A stretch of 64,000 nt of DNA from Tragulus kanchil (GCA_022376925.1 JAIOJX010000002.1:65186001-65250000); one strand, 5' to 3'. Positions 22,783 through 37,877 are shown, counted from the first letter of the stretch. Numbers and translations are program-made. Notes: a model not told the origin generated them from the sequence alone.

Positions 22783-24760
22783 CTGCAAAAGAAGACAGGG
22801 GTGCAGTTGTTAATTCAGAGAGATAATAAAACATTCCTTAAAAGATGGCTCTTTCATATTTTTACGCATTTTTTTTTCAATTACTCACTCAATATTTTTC
22901 TTCTGTTTCCCTCCATCAAAGCTTATTATAATAATTCTTAATACAGTAAAAATATGATATTCAAACTTGTGCAGACAAGATGTTTTTGAATTAAATGAAC
23001 CTGGTTAATAGGTTTAACCAGTAAATGCTTCTCAATCAGTTAGCTTTTGAATAGTTCCTTGTATACTAGTTAATAAAATACTTTCAACACAGTTTAAATA
23101 ATTTTCAATGAATGTCATCAGTGTAGTATCAGAAACTATTTAACAAATACTATTATTGTTTTATGTTATTATTATTCACAAGTCAAATTACGCTTAGATG
23201 ATAACAAACAGATTACTAGACCCTTAACTTCTGAAGCTTTAACATTTTCATTTTTAAGTAATAATAAGCAAATCTGTAAATCCAGGACTTTAGTTAAATA
23301 CTTCACTTCCATAGGTTATGATTTGGAGGCAGAAGGCCAACACTTAAGAGCTAATGAAGGAACCTAGCTGGAGGCTCCAATCTTGAATCTCAGTAAGGTT
23401 CTACTGTTCTCTTGGGGCAATCCCAGTCACTGATACTAAGTGTTCAAAATAGTTTCTTTTTGGTAATGCTAGCTATGCTAGTGATAGGAAAACTGATGAC
23501 CCTAGGAAATTATTGGCACTCTAGATTTTGAGTATTCACAATTGCCTCAGAAAGTATCGCTTGGTAAAACTTGAAAGTTCAGCATGATTCCTGATCTACA
23601 TGTTTGTTTTACCGACCAGACTATGAGCTCCTTGAGGACAGAAGTTATGTTGTTTTTGTAAATCCTCAAAGACTAGCAGAATTCTGGCATACAATGGGCA
23701 CTCCATATGTTTTATTGAAGTCTAAAGATAACAGAAGAAAGAGTGAAAAGAAGAAAATAAAAGACTATAGCATTCTGCAATTGCATTCAGAGAAGTGACT
23801 TTAAACGTAATTCTTGTAGGTAAGTTGATTGTGTCTGACGGGTGTATTTTTAAGTGCCCAACTGAATTCATAATCACTAGAACACTAGTTGAAAAAGAAA
23901 TATTCCTGGCTGACTCCAACTGGAATCAAACTATCTGAGACCCATCCACATATATAAATTTGAACAAACTTCCCATTTATCTTGTACACATTCATACTTC
24001 GAAGACTTGGAGGTGTCTAGGAGTCACATGATATACCTTGATGTTGCAGAAAGAAACATATTCTGTTTCACTAAGGTATTCACTAATAAAAGGTTTTATT
24101 TTATCTGTATGAATGAGAAGTCTGACAGAAGTACTAAGAATATCAGAGCAATTCTTATTTTCTCAACACAGAAGATAGAATTTGGAAAACATCTGCTTCT
24201 TTTCAAATTTAATGTATATCAGCTTTACAAAATTACAACTACAGTAGAAGTGTTAAATGATTTCTCCTTTAACCAACTTAACACATGAATCAGTATTCTC
24301 CATTCCTTATTTAAAGATTGTTGATCCCCAAGGTAGACTAAAAGTATCAAAAATAAGTATCAAATACATTTGTGCACTTCTGTATGCCAAATGAGTTACT
24401 TACCACAGACCAATTGCATTTGGTCTCAAGTTCATTTATGCCAGTTCTGTTGGGGTTATAATAAGACTTATAACATTATGTAAATAAGTTAAATATTAGG
24501 AAAGAGGAGGTTTTTTTTTTTTTTTTGTAAAAGCTAATTTAAATGTTTAGATTTGCTCTATGAAAGCAAATCACTAAAAATGCTTTTGAACTATAAGTTG
24601 CTGCAACAATTCTAAAAGATTGGGGAAAACAATAAGACTTTAGAGAACTTTTAATATATATTTATTTGTGCCTCACTTGCTCTAGTTTAAAAAAACACAA
24701 AAGCAGAAGCCAGACATTTGATGCATTTGGTTATAGGAAAGTTTTATGAAAGAATCTCTG
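22783..24760. other. Unduplicated AT-rich intron
   Basis: Single-copy sequence upstream of the 167-bp exon, containing only the MIR/L2-type fragment and a poly-T run near 24511-24526. No exon recognised. Confidence 0.6.
23607..23722 (+). mobile_element. Old MIR/L2-type repeat fragment
   Basis: Carries ACTATGAGCTCCTTGAGGAC, then a GCACTC...TTATTGAA ending, an ordering common to ancient mammalian MIR/L2 3' sequences. The overlapping short frame is not coding. Confidence 0.45.
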
Positions 24761-26955
24761 AGTCAGAATTCTTAAGCTTTGAGCCTACATTTTAAAAATG
24801 TGGGCAAACGAATGTATATATTTTTATATTTCAACTAAACTATTCACATATATATGCATACTTTTAAGGCTATTCCTTGATTTAATTTAATTTTTGATGA
24901 ATTACACACTCTTTGTCTAGATTGAAGTGCATACATGCATCCCCAAAAATCATCTCCCCGTAGCACAGAGTACAGATACAAGATCTATTGTAGTCTATAT
25001 TCAGAGTCTCTTGTCTTCTCCGTTCCTAAGATGCTCATTGTAAGAGTTCCACAGTGGCAGGAAATCTTAGAGTATTTAAAATGTGCTAAGAATTTTACAT
25101 ACTCTTACAGCAGCCAGTGCTATGGTGAAGCTTACCTTCTCCAATGAATAAGCAAAGTAGAAAGTTACGGGGGACTGAAAATGAGCACATTCTCAGTTGC
25201 AGCAGCCACTGGGAAGAAAAAGAAGACCACTGGGATTCTTCTCAGCTCAGACATGTCAAAACTCTCTTGATAGCCACTTGATGATTTCCTCTTTTGTATA
25301 GTCAGTTATAAGAGATTCAGTAATTATACCAAATGTGAATAAGGAGGGTGGGGATGATGAAGTGTTAAGTTTCAGGTCAAATATTTCCATGTTGTTGAAA
25401 GTGTGTTAAGGATAAAAGCTCTCCAGCCTCCCAAGGGAAAAGCACAATGATCTCCAATGAGCCTCCAAAAAGGAAGGACCTTTGTGTAATTCCTTCATGA
25501 ACCTCTGTTCCCAACTTGGCATGCGAGTTTGTACCCTGCTCTAAGAGATTACTAAGCCTTCCTAAACAGTTGGGTTTTTCTGACTGAAGTTAGAGGAAGA
25601 ATAAACTGAAAGCAAAGCAATGAAATTTCTTTTGATGAACCAAAATTTTATTTTATGCACCTTCCTCCAAAACTTTCTAAATATATGCTCTATTGGCTGC
25701 AAGGAATCAGCATGACTGTTAGGGAGTGTAGGAGGAAACCTTCTAATAGCTAAGTGCAGAAACAACCATTTCATCATAAAGATGAACGGTTCAAGAAAAA
25801 AGCAAGAAAGAAGGAAAACTGAGTTCCTACTTAGTCAACTGTCTATACAGATAGGTTTTTCAAGTCAGAATTCTTAAGCTTTGAGCCTACATTTTAAAAA
25901 TGTGGGCAAACGAATGTATATATTTTTATATTTCAACTAAACTATTCACATATATATGCATACTTTTAAGGCTATTCCTTGATTTAATTTAATTTTTGAT
26001 GAATTACACACTCTTTGTCTAGATTGAAGTGCATACATGCATCCCCAAAAATCATCTCCCCGTAGCACAGAGTACAGATACAAGATCTATTGTAGTCTAT
26101 ATTCAGAGTCTCTTGTCTTCTCCGTTCCTAAGATGCTCATTGTAAGAGTTCCACAGTGGCAGGAAATCTTAGAGTATTTAAAATGTGCTAAGAATTTTAC
26201 ATACTCTTACAGCAGCCAGTGCTATGGTGAAGCTTACCTTCTCCAATGAATAAGCAAAGTAGAAAGTTACGGGGGACTGAAAATGAGCACATTCTCAGTT
26301 GCAGCAGCCACTGGGAAGAAAAAGAAGACCACTGGGATTCTTCTCAGCTCAGACATGTCAAAACTCTCTTGATAGCCACTTGATGATTTCCTCTTTTGTA
26401 TAGTCAGTTATAAGAGATTCAGTAATTATACCAAATGTGAATAAGGAGGGTGGGGATGATGAAGTGTTAAGTTTCAGGTCAAATATTTCCATGTTGTTGA
26501 AAGTGTGTTAAGGATAAAAGCTCTCCAGCCTCCCAAGGGAAAAGCACAATGATCTCCAATGAGCCTCCAAAAAGGAAGGACCTTTGTGTAATTCCTTCAT
26601 GAACCTCTGTTCCCAACTTGGCATGCGAGTTTGTACCCTGCTCTAAGAGATTACTAAGCCTTCCTAAACAGTTGGGTTTTTCTGACTGAAGTTAGAGGAA
26701 GAATAAACTGAAAGCAAAGCAATGAAATTTCTTTTGATGAACCAAAATTTTATTTTATGCACCTTCCTCCAAAACTTTCTAAATATATGCTCTATTGGCT
26801 GCAAGGAATCAGCATGACTGTTAGGGAGTGTAGGAGGAAACCTTCTAATAGCTAAGTGCAGAAACAACCATTTCATCATAAAGATGAACGGTTCAAGAAA
26901 AAAGCAAGAAAGAAGGAAAACTGAGTTCCTACATTAGTCAACTGTCTATCAGATA
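24761..26955 (+). repeat. Direct duplication 9: 24761-25853 / 25863-26955
   Basis: Offset 1102 bp. The end of the first copy becomes error-rich just before the join (CTATACAGATAGG against CTATCAGATAG). Confidence 0.96.
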
Positions 26956-29139
26956 GTTTATCAGGCAACCATGAATCTGACACCTAGGAACAAAGGTATC
27001 TTTGATTAAACAACTTCTACTCCCTATCTGTGCTCCAATAGGTCGCCTTGCTCTGCCACATATTTGCTCTTAACTTTTAAGTCTCAGTTTCCTTATATGC
27101 AATATAAGGATTTAAAATATCATTTCCATATATAGTGTTGTGTGAAAGTATCTAAAGCATTCATCTCAGTGCTGATGCATGAGGAGCACTTAAGAAAAAT
27201 CTAGTTTTTATTATAATTAAAGGATATATCACAATATATAGTGATTTTCTCATTATTTGCTTTGGTCCCAAGGTAGACTATAAGCTATATGATGTCAAAC
27301 AGGTTATTTTTCATTCTGTAAGAGAAATCCAGTGTCTCACCTTAGCCTGAAAATTAGTAAGGGGATACTGAACCAGTTCTTTAAATGGTTTTCAGATGCT
27401 AGGAACTAGTATATTCTTAAGATAAGTTGAGTATTGGTTTATACAAATAAATACTGTCATTTTAACCCAAGAAGTTAATTATTCAGTAAGAAGTTTAAAC
27501 CAGTTGGTTTCAACTGGGGCTAAATTATGGTACAAACCATAGTTTGTGTCTATAGATTATCTTCTTACTCTTGTTTCTGCTTTCCTAATGCTAAAGAAAA
27601 GCTGTCTTCTTTAACTTTACCTTGGTCCTATTTTTTAATTTTCTTCTCACTACATCTCCTAAGTTTTAGGATTTGCAAAAAATGAAGACTTTGAGACCTT
27701 GAACCCACGCTAATAAATTGATAGTTCTGACATTCTCTTTCAACCTGCAGTGCATACCAGAAACAGCTGTGGATCTTTTTCAAAATACAGATGACTTGGT
27801 TCCCATATGGAGGTTCTCAGTATGTTTGGGGTTAGAGATCTATACACTTAAAAGGTTCCTCACATGAGTATGCTGTGTACTAGAGGTATCGGACTGAAGA
27901 ATTATAATGTAGAATAACTATTTTGAATGTAAATGAGAAATGATAAATTAATCAGAACAAATTATCGAAGTGGTACATAGGAAAACTTCATCTTCATACT
28001 TTTTTTTGAAAATGTAAAGAAGGAAAAAGAAAGAAAGAAGGAAAACTGAGTTCCTACATTAGTCAACTGTCTATCAGATAGTTTATCAGGCAACCATGAA
28101 TCTGACACCTAGGAACAAAGGTATCTTTGATTAAACAACTTCTACTCCCTATCTGTGCTCCAATAGGTCGCCTTGCTCTGCCACATATTTGCTCTTAACT
28201 TTTAAGTCTCAGTTTCCTTATATGCAATATAAGGATTTAAAATATCATTTCCATATATAGTGTTGTGTGAAAGTATCTAAAGCATTCATCTCAGTGCTGA
28301 TGCATGAGGAGCACTTAAGAAAAATCTAGTTTTTATTATAATTAAAGGATATATCACAATATATAGTGATTTTCTCATTATTTGCTTTGGTCCCAAGGTA
28401 GACTATAAGCTATATGATGTCAAACAGGTTATTTTTCATTCTGTAAGAGAAATCCAGTGTCTCACCTTAGCCTGAAAATTAGTAAGGGGATACTGAACCA
28501 GTTCTTTAAATGGTTTTCAGATGCTAGGAACTAGTATATTCTTAAGATAAGTTGAGTATTGGTTTATACAAATAAATACTGTCATTTTAACCCAAGAAGT
28601 TAATTATTCAGTAAGAAGTTTAAACCAGTTGGTTTCAACTGGGGCTAAATTATGGTACAAACCATAGTTTGTGTCTATAGATTATCTTCTTACTCTTGTT
28701 TCTGCTTTCCTAATGCTAAAGAAAAGCTGTCTTCTTTAACTTTACCTTGGTCCTATTTTTTAATTCTCTTCTCACTACATCTCCTAAGTTTTAGGATTTG
28801 CAAAAAATGAAGACTTTGAGACCTTGAACCCACGCTAATAAATTGATAGTTCTGACATTCTCTTTCAACCTGCAGTGCATACCAGAAACAGCTGTGGATC
28901 TTTTTCAAAATACAGATGACTTGGTTCCCATATGGAGGTTCTCAGTATGTTTGGGGTTAGAGATCTATACACTTAAAAGGTTCCTCACATGAGTATGCTG
29001 TGTACTAGAGGTATCGGACTGAAGAATTATAATGTAGAATAACTATTTTGAATGTAAATGAGAAATGATAAATTAATCAGAACAAATTATCGAAGTGGTA
29101 CATAGGAAAGAAATAGGCATAAAACTTCATCTTCATACT
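26907..29139 (+). repeat. Direct duplication 10: 26907-28000 / 28031-29139
   Basis: Offset 1124 bp. The second copy has about 13 extra bases (GAAATAGGCATAA region near 29110) that are absent from the first copy and from a third copy near 30170. Confidence 0.96.
27037..27215 (-). mobile_element. MIR SINE, antisense
   Basis: Reverse MIR order is visible: TTTTAAGTCTCAGTTTCCTT, then AATATAAGGATTTAAAATAT, then a CTAAAGCA... segment. Old and diverged. Repeated at 28161-28339 by duplication 10. Confidence 0.65.
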
Positions 29140-31096
29140 GAAGATATTAGGAGCTAAGTTTTGACTGTGTATTATGGGAGTGTCCTTGAAAAAATTCATA
29201 TTTATGCTGGAAATACAGAGATGGCCAATACGCAAACAAGCAAAAAATTTACCCATTATTGTATCACTAACAATACAAGCTATTTACTCCAAATAGCTTG
29301 CAACATTCATAAGAATAAAAGTAAAATATATACAAAATTCAGTGCTGACGCTGAAAAAGCAGCAAGTCTTTACAGAATGAACAAATAATAGTAATAAAAA
29401 CAGAACTTTTTTTTTATAAATAAAATCCAAGGATATTATACCATATCCTATTAATCATAATCATGTGAAAAATTTTTGATATCACAACTTTATTTCTCTT
29501 TTACCTCTTCAATAAAAGGCAAAAGAGCCTGGAATTTAGTTTAAACTAATGCTGACTTAAAATTGGTCTTAAAAAAATCACATTTTGCTTAAAAAAAGTA
29601 GCACACAGAGAATAGCTCAATATTCATTAGTTTCTACCAAAATCTGCAAAAATGTTCAGTTTTGGTTTGTATTTTTCCAACTTAATAAAATAATTGTCTC
29701 TGATACATTGTTTTGTCTGATAATGTTCATAGGAAGTGTTGACTTTTTAAGGCTGAAACACAATTGAAACCAGACGCAGTCTATGCACCCTATGGGTTTC
29801 ATCTCTTTTCATAAAATGATCAAAGAAAACAGATAAGAAATCAGGGTTACTGAGCTGTGGCTTTCCAATGGTGCTTAATATACAATTCAATTGTGCATCT
29901 TCTCTAACTGCTGAGATAGCCCAAGAAAGATCAAAAGATGAACTATTTCAGCATTTTGAATTTCTGATACATTTTTCTCCTTTTAATGTGAAGACGTTAA
30001 AATGAAGCTGAAAATGTGCTCTTAATTTCTTTTCAGAAACAAAGAACTCACATGAGTATGCTGTGTACTAGAGGTATCGGACTGAAGAATTATAATGTAG
30101 AATAACTATTTTGAATGTAAATGAGAAATGATAAATTAATCAGAACAAATTATCGAAGTGGTACATAGGAAAACTTCATCTTCATACTGAAGATATTAGG
30201 AGCTAAGTTTTGACTGTGTATTATGGGAGTGTCCTTGAAAAAATTCATATTTATGCTGGAAATACAGAGATGGCCAATACGCAAACAAGCAAAAAATTTA
30301 CCCATTATTGTATCACTAACAATACAAGCTATTTACTCCAAATAGCTTGCAACATTCATAAGAATAAAAGTAAAATATATACAAAATTCAGTGCTGACGC
30401 TGAAAAAGCAGCAAGTCTTTACAGAATGAACAAATAATAGTAATAAAAACAGAACTTTTTTTTTATAAATAAAATCCAAGGATATTATACCATATCCTAT
30501 TAATCATAATCATGTGAAAAATTTTTGATATCACAACTTTATTTCTTTTTTACCTCTTCAATAAAAGGCAAACGAGCCTGGAATTTAGTTTAAACTAATG
30601 CTGACTTAAAATTGGTCTTAAAAAAATCACATTTTGCTTAAAAAAAGTAGCACACAGAGAATAGCTCAATATTCATTAGTTTCTACCAAAATCTGCAAAA
30701 ATGTTCAGTTTTGGTTTGTATTTTTCCAACTTAATAAAATAATTGTCTCTGATACATTGTTTTGTCTGATAATGTTCATAGGAAGTGTTGACTTTTTAAG
30801 GCTGAAACACAATTGAAACCAGACGCAGTCTATGCACCCTATGGGTTTCATCTCTTTTCATAAAATGATCAAAGAAAACAGATAAGAAATCAGGGTTACT
30901 GAGCTGTGGCTTTCCAATGGTGCTTAATATACAATTCAATTGTGCATCTTCTCTAACTGCTGAGATAGCCCAAGAAAGATCAAAAGATGAACTATTTCAG
31001 CATTTTGAATTTCTGATACATTTTTCTCCTTTTAATGTGAAGACGTTAAAATGAAGCTGAAAATGTGCTCTTAATTTCTTTTCAGAAACAAAGAAC
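28984..31096 (+). repeat. Direct duplication 11: 28984-30046 / 30047-31096
   Basis: Offset 1063 bp falling to 1049 bp after the indel near 29110. Head-to-tail with CTC at the join. A few substitutions, for example AAAAGAG near 29522 against AAACGAG near 30571. Confidence 0.96.
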
Positions 31097-33062
31097 TCCC
31101 AGAAGGTATGGTGCTCTAACTGAAATATATTTGCATCAATAGGAAGTTCTGTTTATGGGGTTAAATGCTTTCAACACAAAGACAGGTTGTCTCCAGGGCA
31201 TTAGTCACTACCTTCTATAAAGTTAGGCCACTGGGGTACTGTTTGGAACTCCTAGCTTGATTAGACTTTATATGCAAAAGTACTGCTGATAAGTGTTATT
31301 GCTATAGACCACTAAACAGTCTCCTCATGGCTTGAAGGAATTAATGTAGTTCCTTAAGTGCCTCATTAAAAACACCCTCTCCAGACTTCCCTCTTGGTAA
31401 ACATCTTTACAAATCCATAAACCAGATTTTGCTGAATCTCCTCACAAGGAAGTTTAAGTGAAAACAAAGCTTAGGTAAAAGATTTTGTAGACTTAAAACC
31501 AATGTAAAGAATCAAATAAGTTGCAAATCTTCCATGGTGAGAGAGGTTTAAAGACAATAATACTATATTTTTAATTTCTTGTGTTGATAATTTTAACATT
31601 TTTCTGGAGACCTTAGATATCAACCAGTATGAAGGAGAGAGGAAAGGCAGAAAAGGAAGGAAGGATGAAGCTTTTAGTTCTACACTCAGTGCTTGAGAAA
31701 GAAGTGAAGCGTCTTATTGTGTATAACAGTAGGTCAGTGAAGACTGAGGAGGAAGTGGTACACATCAAGTTCTTTTTCCCAAAGGAGGTGCACCCTAGGA
31801 GCCATTTCTTACTCAGGTAGCAGAAGTAGATGTGATTGATAAGAGTTGGCCATTCTTTATGGAGTCCTGTTATTTTGTCTTTAGGTTAAAGAGGAGATAT
31901 GGAGGAGACAACCAAAACACTTCATACCATATGTTTTTGGTGACAATTAACTAAGTTATAACATATGATAAAATTCTTTAATTAGAACCGAAAAAATGCT
32001 ATCAGACCCATTTTTGCCAAATGTTTCAGAATTTTAGAGTTTATCTCCTTTTAATGTGAAGACGTTAAAATGAAGCTGAAAATGTGCTCTTAATTTCTTT
32101 TCAGAAACAAAGAACTCCCAGAAGGTATGGTGCTCTAACTGAAATATATTTGCATCAATAGGAAGTTCTGTTTATGGGGTTAAATGCTTTCAACACAAAG
32201 ACAGGTTGTCTCCAGGGCATTAGTCACTACCTTCTATAAAGTTAGGCCACTGGGGTACTGTTTGGAACTCCTAGCTTGATTAGACTTTATATGCAAAAGT
32301 ACTGCTGATAAGTGTTATTGCTATAGACCACTAAACAGTCTCCTCATGGCTTGAAGGAATTAATGTAGTTCCTTAAGTGCCTCATTAAAAACACCCTCTC
32401 CAGACTTCCCTCTTGGTAAACATCTTTACAAATCCATAAACCAGATTTTGCTGAATCTCCTCACAAGGAAGTTTAAGTGAAAACAAAGCTTAGGTAAAAG
32501 ATTTTGTAGACTTAAAACCAATGTAAAGAATCAAATAAGTTGCAAATCTTCCATGGTGAGAGAGGTTTAAAGACAATAATACTATATTTTTAATTTCTTG
32601 TGTTGATAATTTTAACATTTTTCTGGAGACCTTAGATATCAACCAGTATGAAGGAGAGAGGAAAGGCAGAAAAGGAAGGAAGGATGAAGCTTTTAGTTCT
32701 ACACTCAGTGCTTGAGAAAGAAGTGAAGCGCCTTATTGTGTATAACAGTAGGTCAGTGAAGACTGAGGAGGAAGTGGTACACATCAAGTTCTTTTTCCCA
32801 AAGGAGGTGCACCCTAGGAGCCATTTCTTACTCAGGTAGCAGAAGTAGATGTGATTGATAAGAGTTGGCCATTCTTTATGGAGTCCTGTTATTTTGTCTT
32901 TAGGTTAAAGAGGAGATATGGAGGAGACAACCAAAACACTTCATACCATATGTTTTTGGTGACAATTAACTAAGTTATAACATATGATAAAATTCTTTAA
33001 TTAGAACCGAAAAAATGCTATCAGACCCATTTTTGCCAAATGTTTCAGAATTTTAGAGTTTA
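31025..33062 (+). repeat. Direct duplication 12: 31025-32043 / 32044-33062
   Basis: Offset 1019 bp, the shortest in the window. Head-to-tail join in shared TATCTC. One SNP seen: GCGTCTT near 31710 against GCGCCTT near 32729. Confidence 0.97.
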
Positions 33063-35166
33063 TCTCATTTTTGATGGGGTGGAATTGACACTAAGCTGGT
33101 AAATTGTTCTAATTTGAATAAAACATGATAGTCTTTCTATTTCCCCTAAAAATAGGAAGGGGACAAAACTTCACAAAAGCTATGATTAAAGAATAATTTA
33201 GCCCCATTCCCAATAATGAAAATAATTGCTTAAAATATATACATTTGGTAAATGCTTATAAGATGTGAATCAATGCTTTATATGTCTGTCTGTTCTATTG
33301 ATGTGTCTGGTTTGCCAAGGCAGCAGATGATTACAGCTAGTAAGTCATCATTTTGGAAAGTCACTGTGATGACAACTTTAAATTGAATTTTCTTTTATCA
33401 TTTGCATTATGATATTATAATGTAATAATGACATTATGATATAATGATATTAATAATAATGAATGCATTTCAGACTTGCCAGAATCTATAGCTATAGTCT
33501 AATTCTCAAATAACTTCTTCACCTTTTTTAGTAGTGAAAATAATCATGATTTAAGGTGATTTGCAAAATAATACTTTTGCCAGAGTTAAGAAAACATTTG
33601 CAGTTTTTGATGTGTTAATCTTGGATGATAATAATAATACCTATGGTTTACTGACAGTTCAGTGTGCCAAGTGCTTTGCTTAGAGCTAATCCTTACAATA
33701 GCCCTGCACAGCAAGTGAGGTACGATTATTAATGTCCACTTTTAAGGTATGGGTTAAATTATTTGCCAAAGATCACTGCATTTCTAAGTGGCAAAGTGAT
33801 GACTAGAACTGTGCACATGCAAGACAGGAAGTCACGCCTCCAGGGTGACCCCAACCAAGACTCTTCAGTCCACAAATAACAGAAATGTTGCCTCTGGAAC
33901 TCTTTATAAAACAATAAATCTTGTAATTAAAAAATCTGGGTTCTGGCAGCTTATCTGGACTGATTCAAGACTAGCCAATTTAGTCTCTAAGTTTGAAATT
34001 CTCCTGGCCCCGATCCAAGTAAAGAATCTTGTAATTAAAAACGGTCTGCAGCTTATCTGGAGGAGATATGGAGGAGACAACCAAAACACTTCATACCATA
34101 TGTTTTTGGTGACAATTAACTAAGTTATAACATATGATAAAATTCTTTAATTAGAACCGAAAAAATGCTATCAGACCCATTTTTGCCAAATGTTTCAGAA
34201 TTTTAGAGTTTATCTCATTTTTGATGGGGTGGAATTGACACTAAGCTGGTAAATTGTTCTAATTTGAATAAAACATGATAGTCTTTCTATTTCCCCTAAA
34301 AATAGGAAGGGGACAAAACTTCACAAAAGCTATGATTAAAGAATAATTTAGCCCCATTCCCAATAATGAAAATAATTGCTTAAAATATATACATTTGGTA
34401 AATGCTTATAAGATGTGAATCAATGCTTTATATGTCTGTCTGTTCTATTGATGTGTCTGGTTTGCCAAGGCAGCAGATGATTACAGCTAGTAAGTCATCA
34501 TTTTGGAAAGTCACTGTGATGACAACTTTAAATTGAATTTTCTTTTATCATTTGCATTATGATATTATAATGTAATAATGACATTATGATATAATGATAT
34601 TAATAATAATGAATGCATTTCAGACTTGCCAGAATCTATAGCTATAGTCTAATTCTCAAATAACTTCTTCACCTTTTTTAGTAGTGAAAATAATCATGAT
34701 TTAAGGTGATTTGCAAAATAATACTTTTGCCAGAGTTAAGAAAACATTTGCAGTTTTTGATGTGTTAATCTTGGATGATAATAATAATACCTATGGTTTA
34801 CTGACAGTTCAGTGTGCCAAGTGCTTTGCTTAGAGCTAATCCTTACAATAGCCCTGCACAGCAAGTGAGGTACGATTATTAATGTCCACTTTTAAGGTAT
34901 GGGTTAAATTATTTGCCAAAGATCACTGCATTTCTAAGTGGCAAAGTGATGACTAGAACTGTGCACATGCAAGACAGGAAGTCACGCCTCCAGGGTGACC
35001 CCAACCAAGACTCTTCAGTCCACAAATAACAGAAATGTTGCCTCTGGAACTCTTTATAAAACAATAAATCTTGTAATTAAAAAATCTGGGTTCTGGCAGC
35101 TTATCTGGACTGATTCAAGACTAGCCAATTTAGTCTCTAAGTTTGAAATTCTCCTGGCCCCGATCC
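32911..35166 (+). repeat. Direct duplication 13: 32911-34016 / 34061-35166
   Basis: Offset 1150 bp. The filler 34017-34060 is a noisy repeat of 33919-33959 (shared AATCTTGTAATTAAAAA and CAGCTTATCTGG). Confidence 0.97.
33645..33830 (+). mobile_element. MIR SINE, sense (three copies through overlapping duplications)
   Basis: Good MIR order: GTGTGCCAAGTGCTTTGCTT, AATCCTTACAATAGCCCTGC, GAGGTACGATTATTAATGTC, TGCCAAAGATCACTGC, AAGTGGCAAAGTGATGACTA. Also present at 34795-34980 and 36025-36210 because duplications 13 and 14 overlap there. It is one insertion. Confidence 0.85.
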
Positions 35167-37249
35167 GTGGATAGTGGAGACAGATTTGAGAGTCTATGCC
35201 ATAGTACTGGGCTTCCACATACCTTGGACATTGAGCCCTTGCTTGGTAACATCATCTTTATTCCAAATTCTCACAGTTAATTTTGTATATTTTTGGTCTA
35301 GGTGAAAGACTTCACGTCTATCTTAGTGGAATTCTATCTGGTTGGCTTTAGGTTACCTTTGTATCTTGATTTTATGGGTTATTGAAGACATCAAAGCTTC
35401 AACTATGCTACTTTCATAGTGTTAAATCTGATAAAAAAAAATATTGTGGACACAGAGACACCCCTAGACACTTTCCTCATTCCTTAAAACCTTTATTTAC
35501 TGATGTTTGGTCAACTACTAACCTACTATGGGCAAACTGTAATATTCACCGGCAAGTCACAGTTTTTACACATTTTAAACATGAATATCAAGGCAGCACT
35601 TAGGCTAGTACAATATTTCTCTTTATCTTTTTCTTTGCCTTTTGAGAGAAGAATTTGTCAAAATTTGTCAAGACAGGAATTACTCAGAAGATACAGATTA
35701 AAAGATTAATCCACAAACGGAAATTCTCCTCCATTACTGTTCCTTGAAATTTTATGACCAAATTTTAACAGTTAATATTGTAAGCACTATGTGATTACTG
35801 AATTATGGATTCTTCCAACCATCTCCTGTATTATCTTGGAAACACTGATCTCCCAACTGGCTCAGTTTACTCTTAAAAGGGAGGGAGCATTAGCCAATAG
35901 GTTTGATATAAAAATTAGACAATAATTTATGTGTGAGATTTATACGGGCTAAATACTGAAAGGGTTAGCTCTGACAATGGTGATGACGGTGATGAGGATG
36001 TCTGCTGCTACTCTGGAGACCTATGGTTTACTGACAGTTCAGTGTGCCAAGTGCTTTGCTTAGAGCTAATCCTTACAATAGCCCTGCACAGCAAGTGAGG
36101 TACGATTATTAATGTCCACTTTTAAGGTATGGGTTAAATTATTTGCCAAAGATCACTGCATTTCTAAGTGGCAAAGTGATGACTAGAACTGTGCACATGC
36201 AAGACAGGAAGTCACGCCTCCAGGGTGACCCCAACCAAGACTCTTCAGTCCACAAATAACAGAAATGTTGCCTCTGGAACTCTTTATAAAACAATAAATC
36301 TTGTAATTAAAAAATCTGGGTTCTGGCAGCTTATCTGGACTGATTCAAGACTAGCCAATTTAGTCTCTAAGTTTGAAATTCTCCTGGCCCCGATCCGTGG
36401 ATAGTGGAGACAGATTTGAGAGTCTATGCCATAGTACTGGGCTTCCACATACCTTGGACATTGAGCCCTTGCTTGGTAACATCATCTTTATTCCAAATTC
36501 TCACAGTTAATTTTGTATATTTTTGGTCTAGGTGAAAGACTTCACGTCTATCTTAGTGGAATTCTATCTGGTTGGCTTTAGGTTACCTTTGTATCTTGAT
36601 TTTATGGGTTATTGAAGACATCAAAGCTTCAACTATGCTACTTTCATAGTGTTAAATCTGATAAAAAAAAATATTGTGGACACAGAGACACCCCTAGACA
36701 CTTTCCTCATTCCTTAAAACCTTTATTTACTGATGTTTGGTCAACTACTAACCTACTATGGGCAAACTGTAATATTCACCGGCAAGTCACAGTTTTTACA
36801 CATTTTAAACATGAATATCAAGGCAGCACTTAGGCTAGTACAATATTTCTCTTTATCTTTTTCTTTGCCTTTTGAGAGAAGAATTTGTCAAAATTTGTCA
36901 AGACAGGAATTACTCAGAAGATACAGATTAAAAGATTAATCCACAAACGGAAATTCTCCTCCATTACTGTTCCTTGAAATTTTATGACCAAATTTTAACA
37001 GTTAATATTGTAAGCACTATGTGATTACTGAATTATGGATTCTTCCAACCATCTCCTGTATTATCTTGGAAACACTGATCTCCCAACTGGCTCAGTTTAC
37101 TCTTAAAAGGGAGGGAGCATTAGCCAATAGGTTTGATATAAAAATTAGACAATAATTTATGTGTGAGATTTATACGGGCTAAATACTGAAAGGGTTAGCT
37201 CTGACAATGGTGATGACGGTGATGAGGATGTCTGCTGCTACTCTGGAGA
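34790..37249 (+). repeat. Direct duplication 14: 34790-36019 / 36020-37249
   Basis: Offset 1230 bp, head-to-tail with ACC at the join. 34790-35166 is in three copies. Confidence 0.97.
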
Positions 37250-37877
37250 CCGCAACCATGCCTCATGGTTCATACCTCATGTACTTGTCTCCCTTTGAGT
37301 CTGGACTGGCCCTGTCATCAACTTTAAGAGAACGCAGTGCCAGTGGCAACACAGCCTTTCTGGGTTTAATAAGCCTCAGAAGACCTGGAAGCTTCTATTT
37401 CTGTGCTCGAGGGATGTCAACTGCCATATAATAAATCTGAGGACCCTGGATCGCTATCCTGAGAGAGGAGGAGGAGGAGTTCTCAGTCCAGAGCCAACAA
37501 CAACTGGCCAGCCATGTGAGTGGAGCCACTGGCGGGGCCCACAGCCCTGCTCCCAAGTCACAGCTCTGCACTTGTCTTGGCTTCCCTTGTCTTGGCTCAC
37601 GCATCCCAGAGAGAGTCTAAATTAGCTTATTTCACCCTCATTCAACCAGGGACAAATTCAGACAAAACATAATGGTTTGCTAAATAATTTCACTGATATA
37701 TTTTACTTTCTGATGCAGACATGGAAAACATTTACTGAAAAAGATTTGTGAGTGTTTTGTGGTCAATGAGAACAATGTCACTAATGTATCATTTTCTTTT
37801 AAAGTGACTAAAAGACATCTAAAAATACAAGGGTTTATCACATAATATAGTGAAGAAAATCCCATTATGAAACATCA

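Noticed and set aside
31629..32839. 63-codon frame present twice (KERGKAEKEGRMK...)
   Set aside because: The repetition is explained by direct duplication 12. There are no splice signals or homology to support it as coding.
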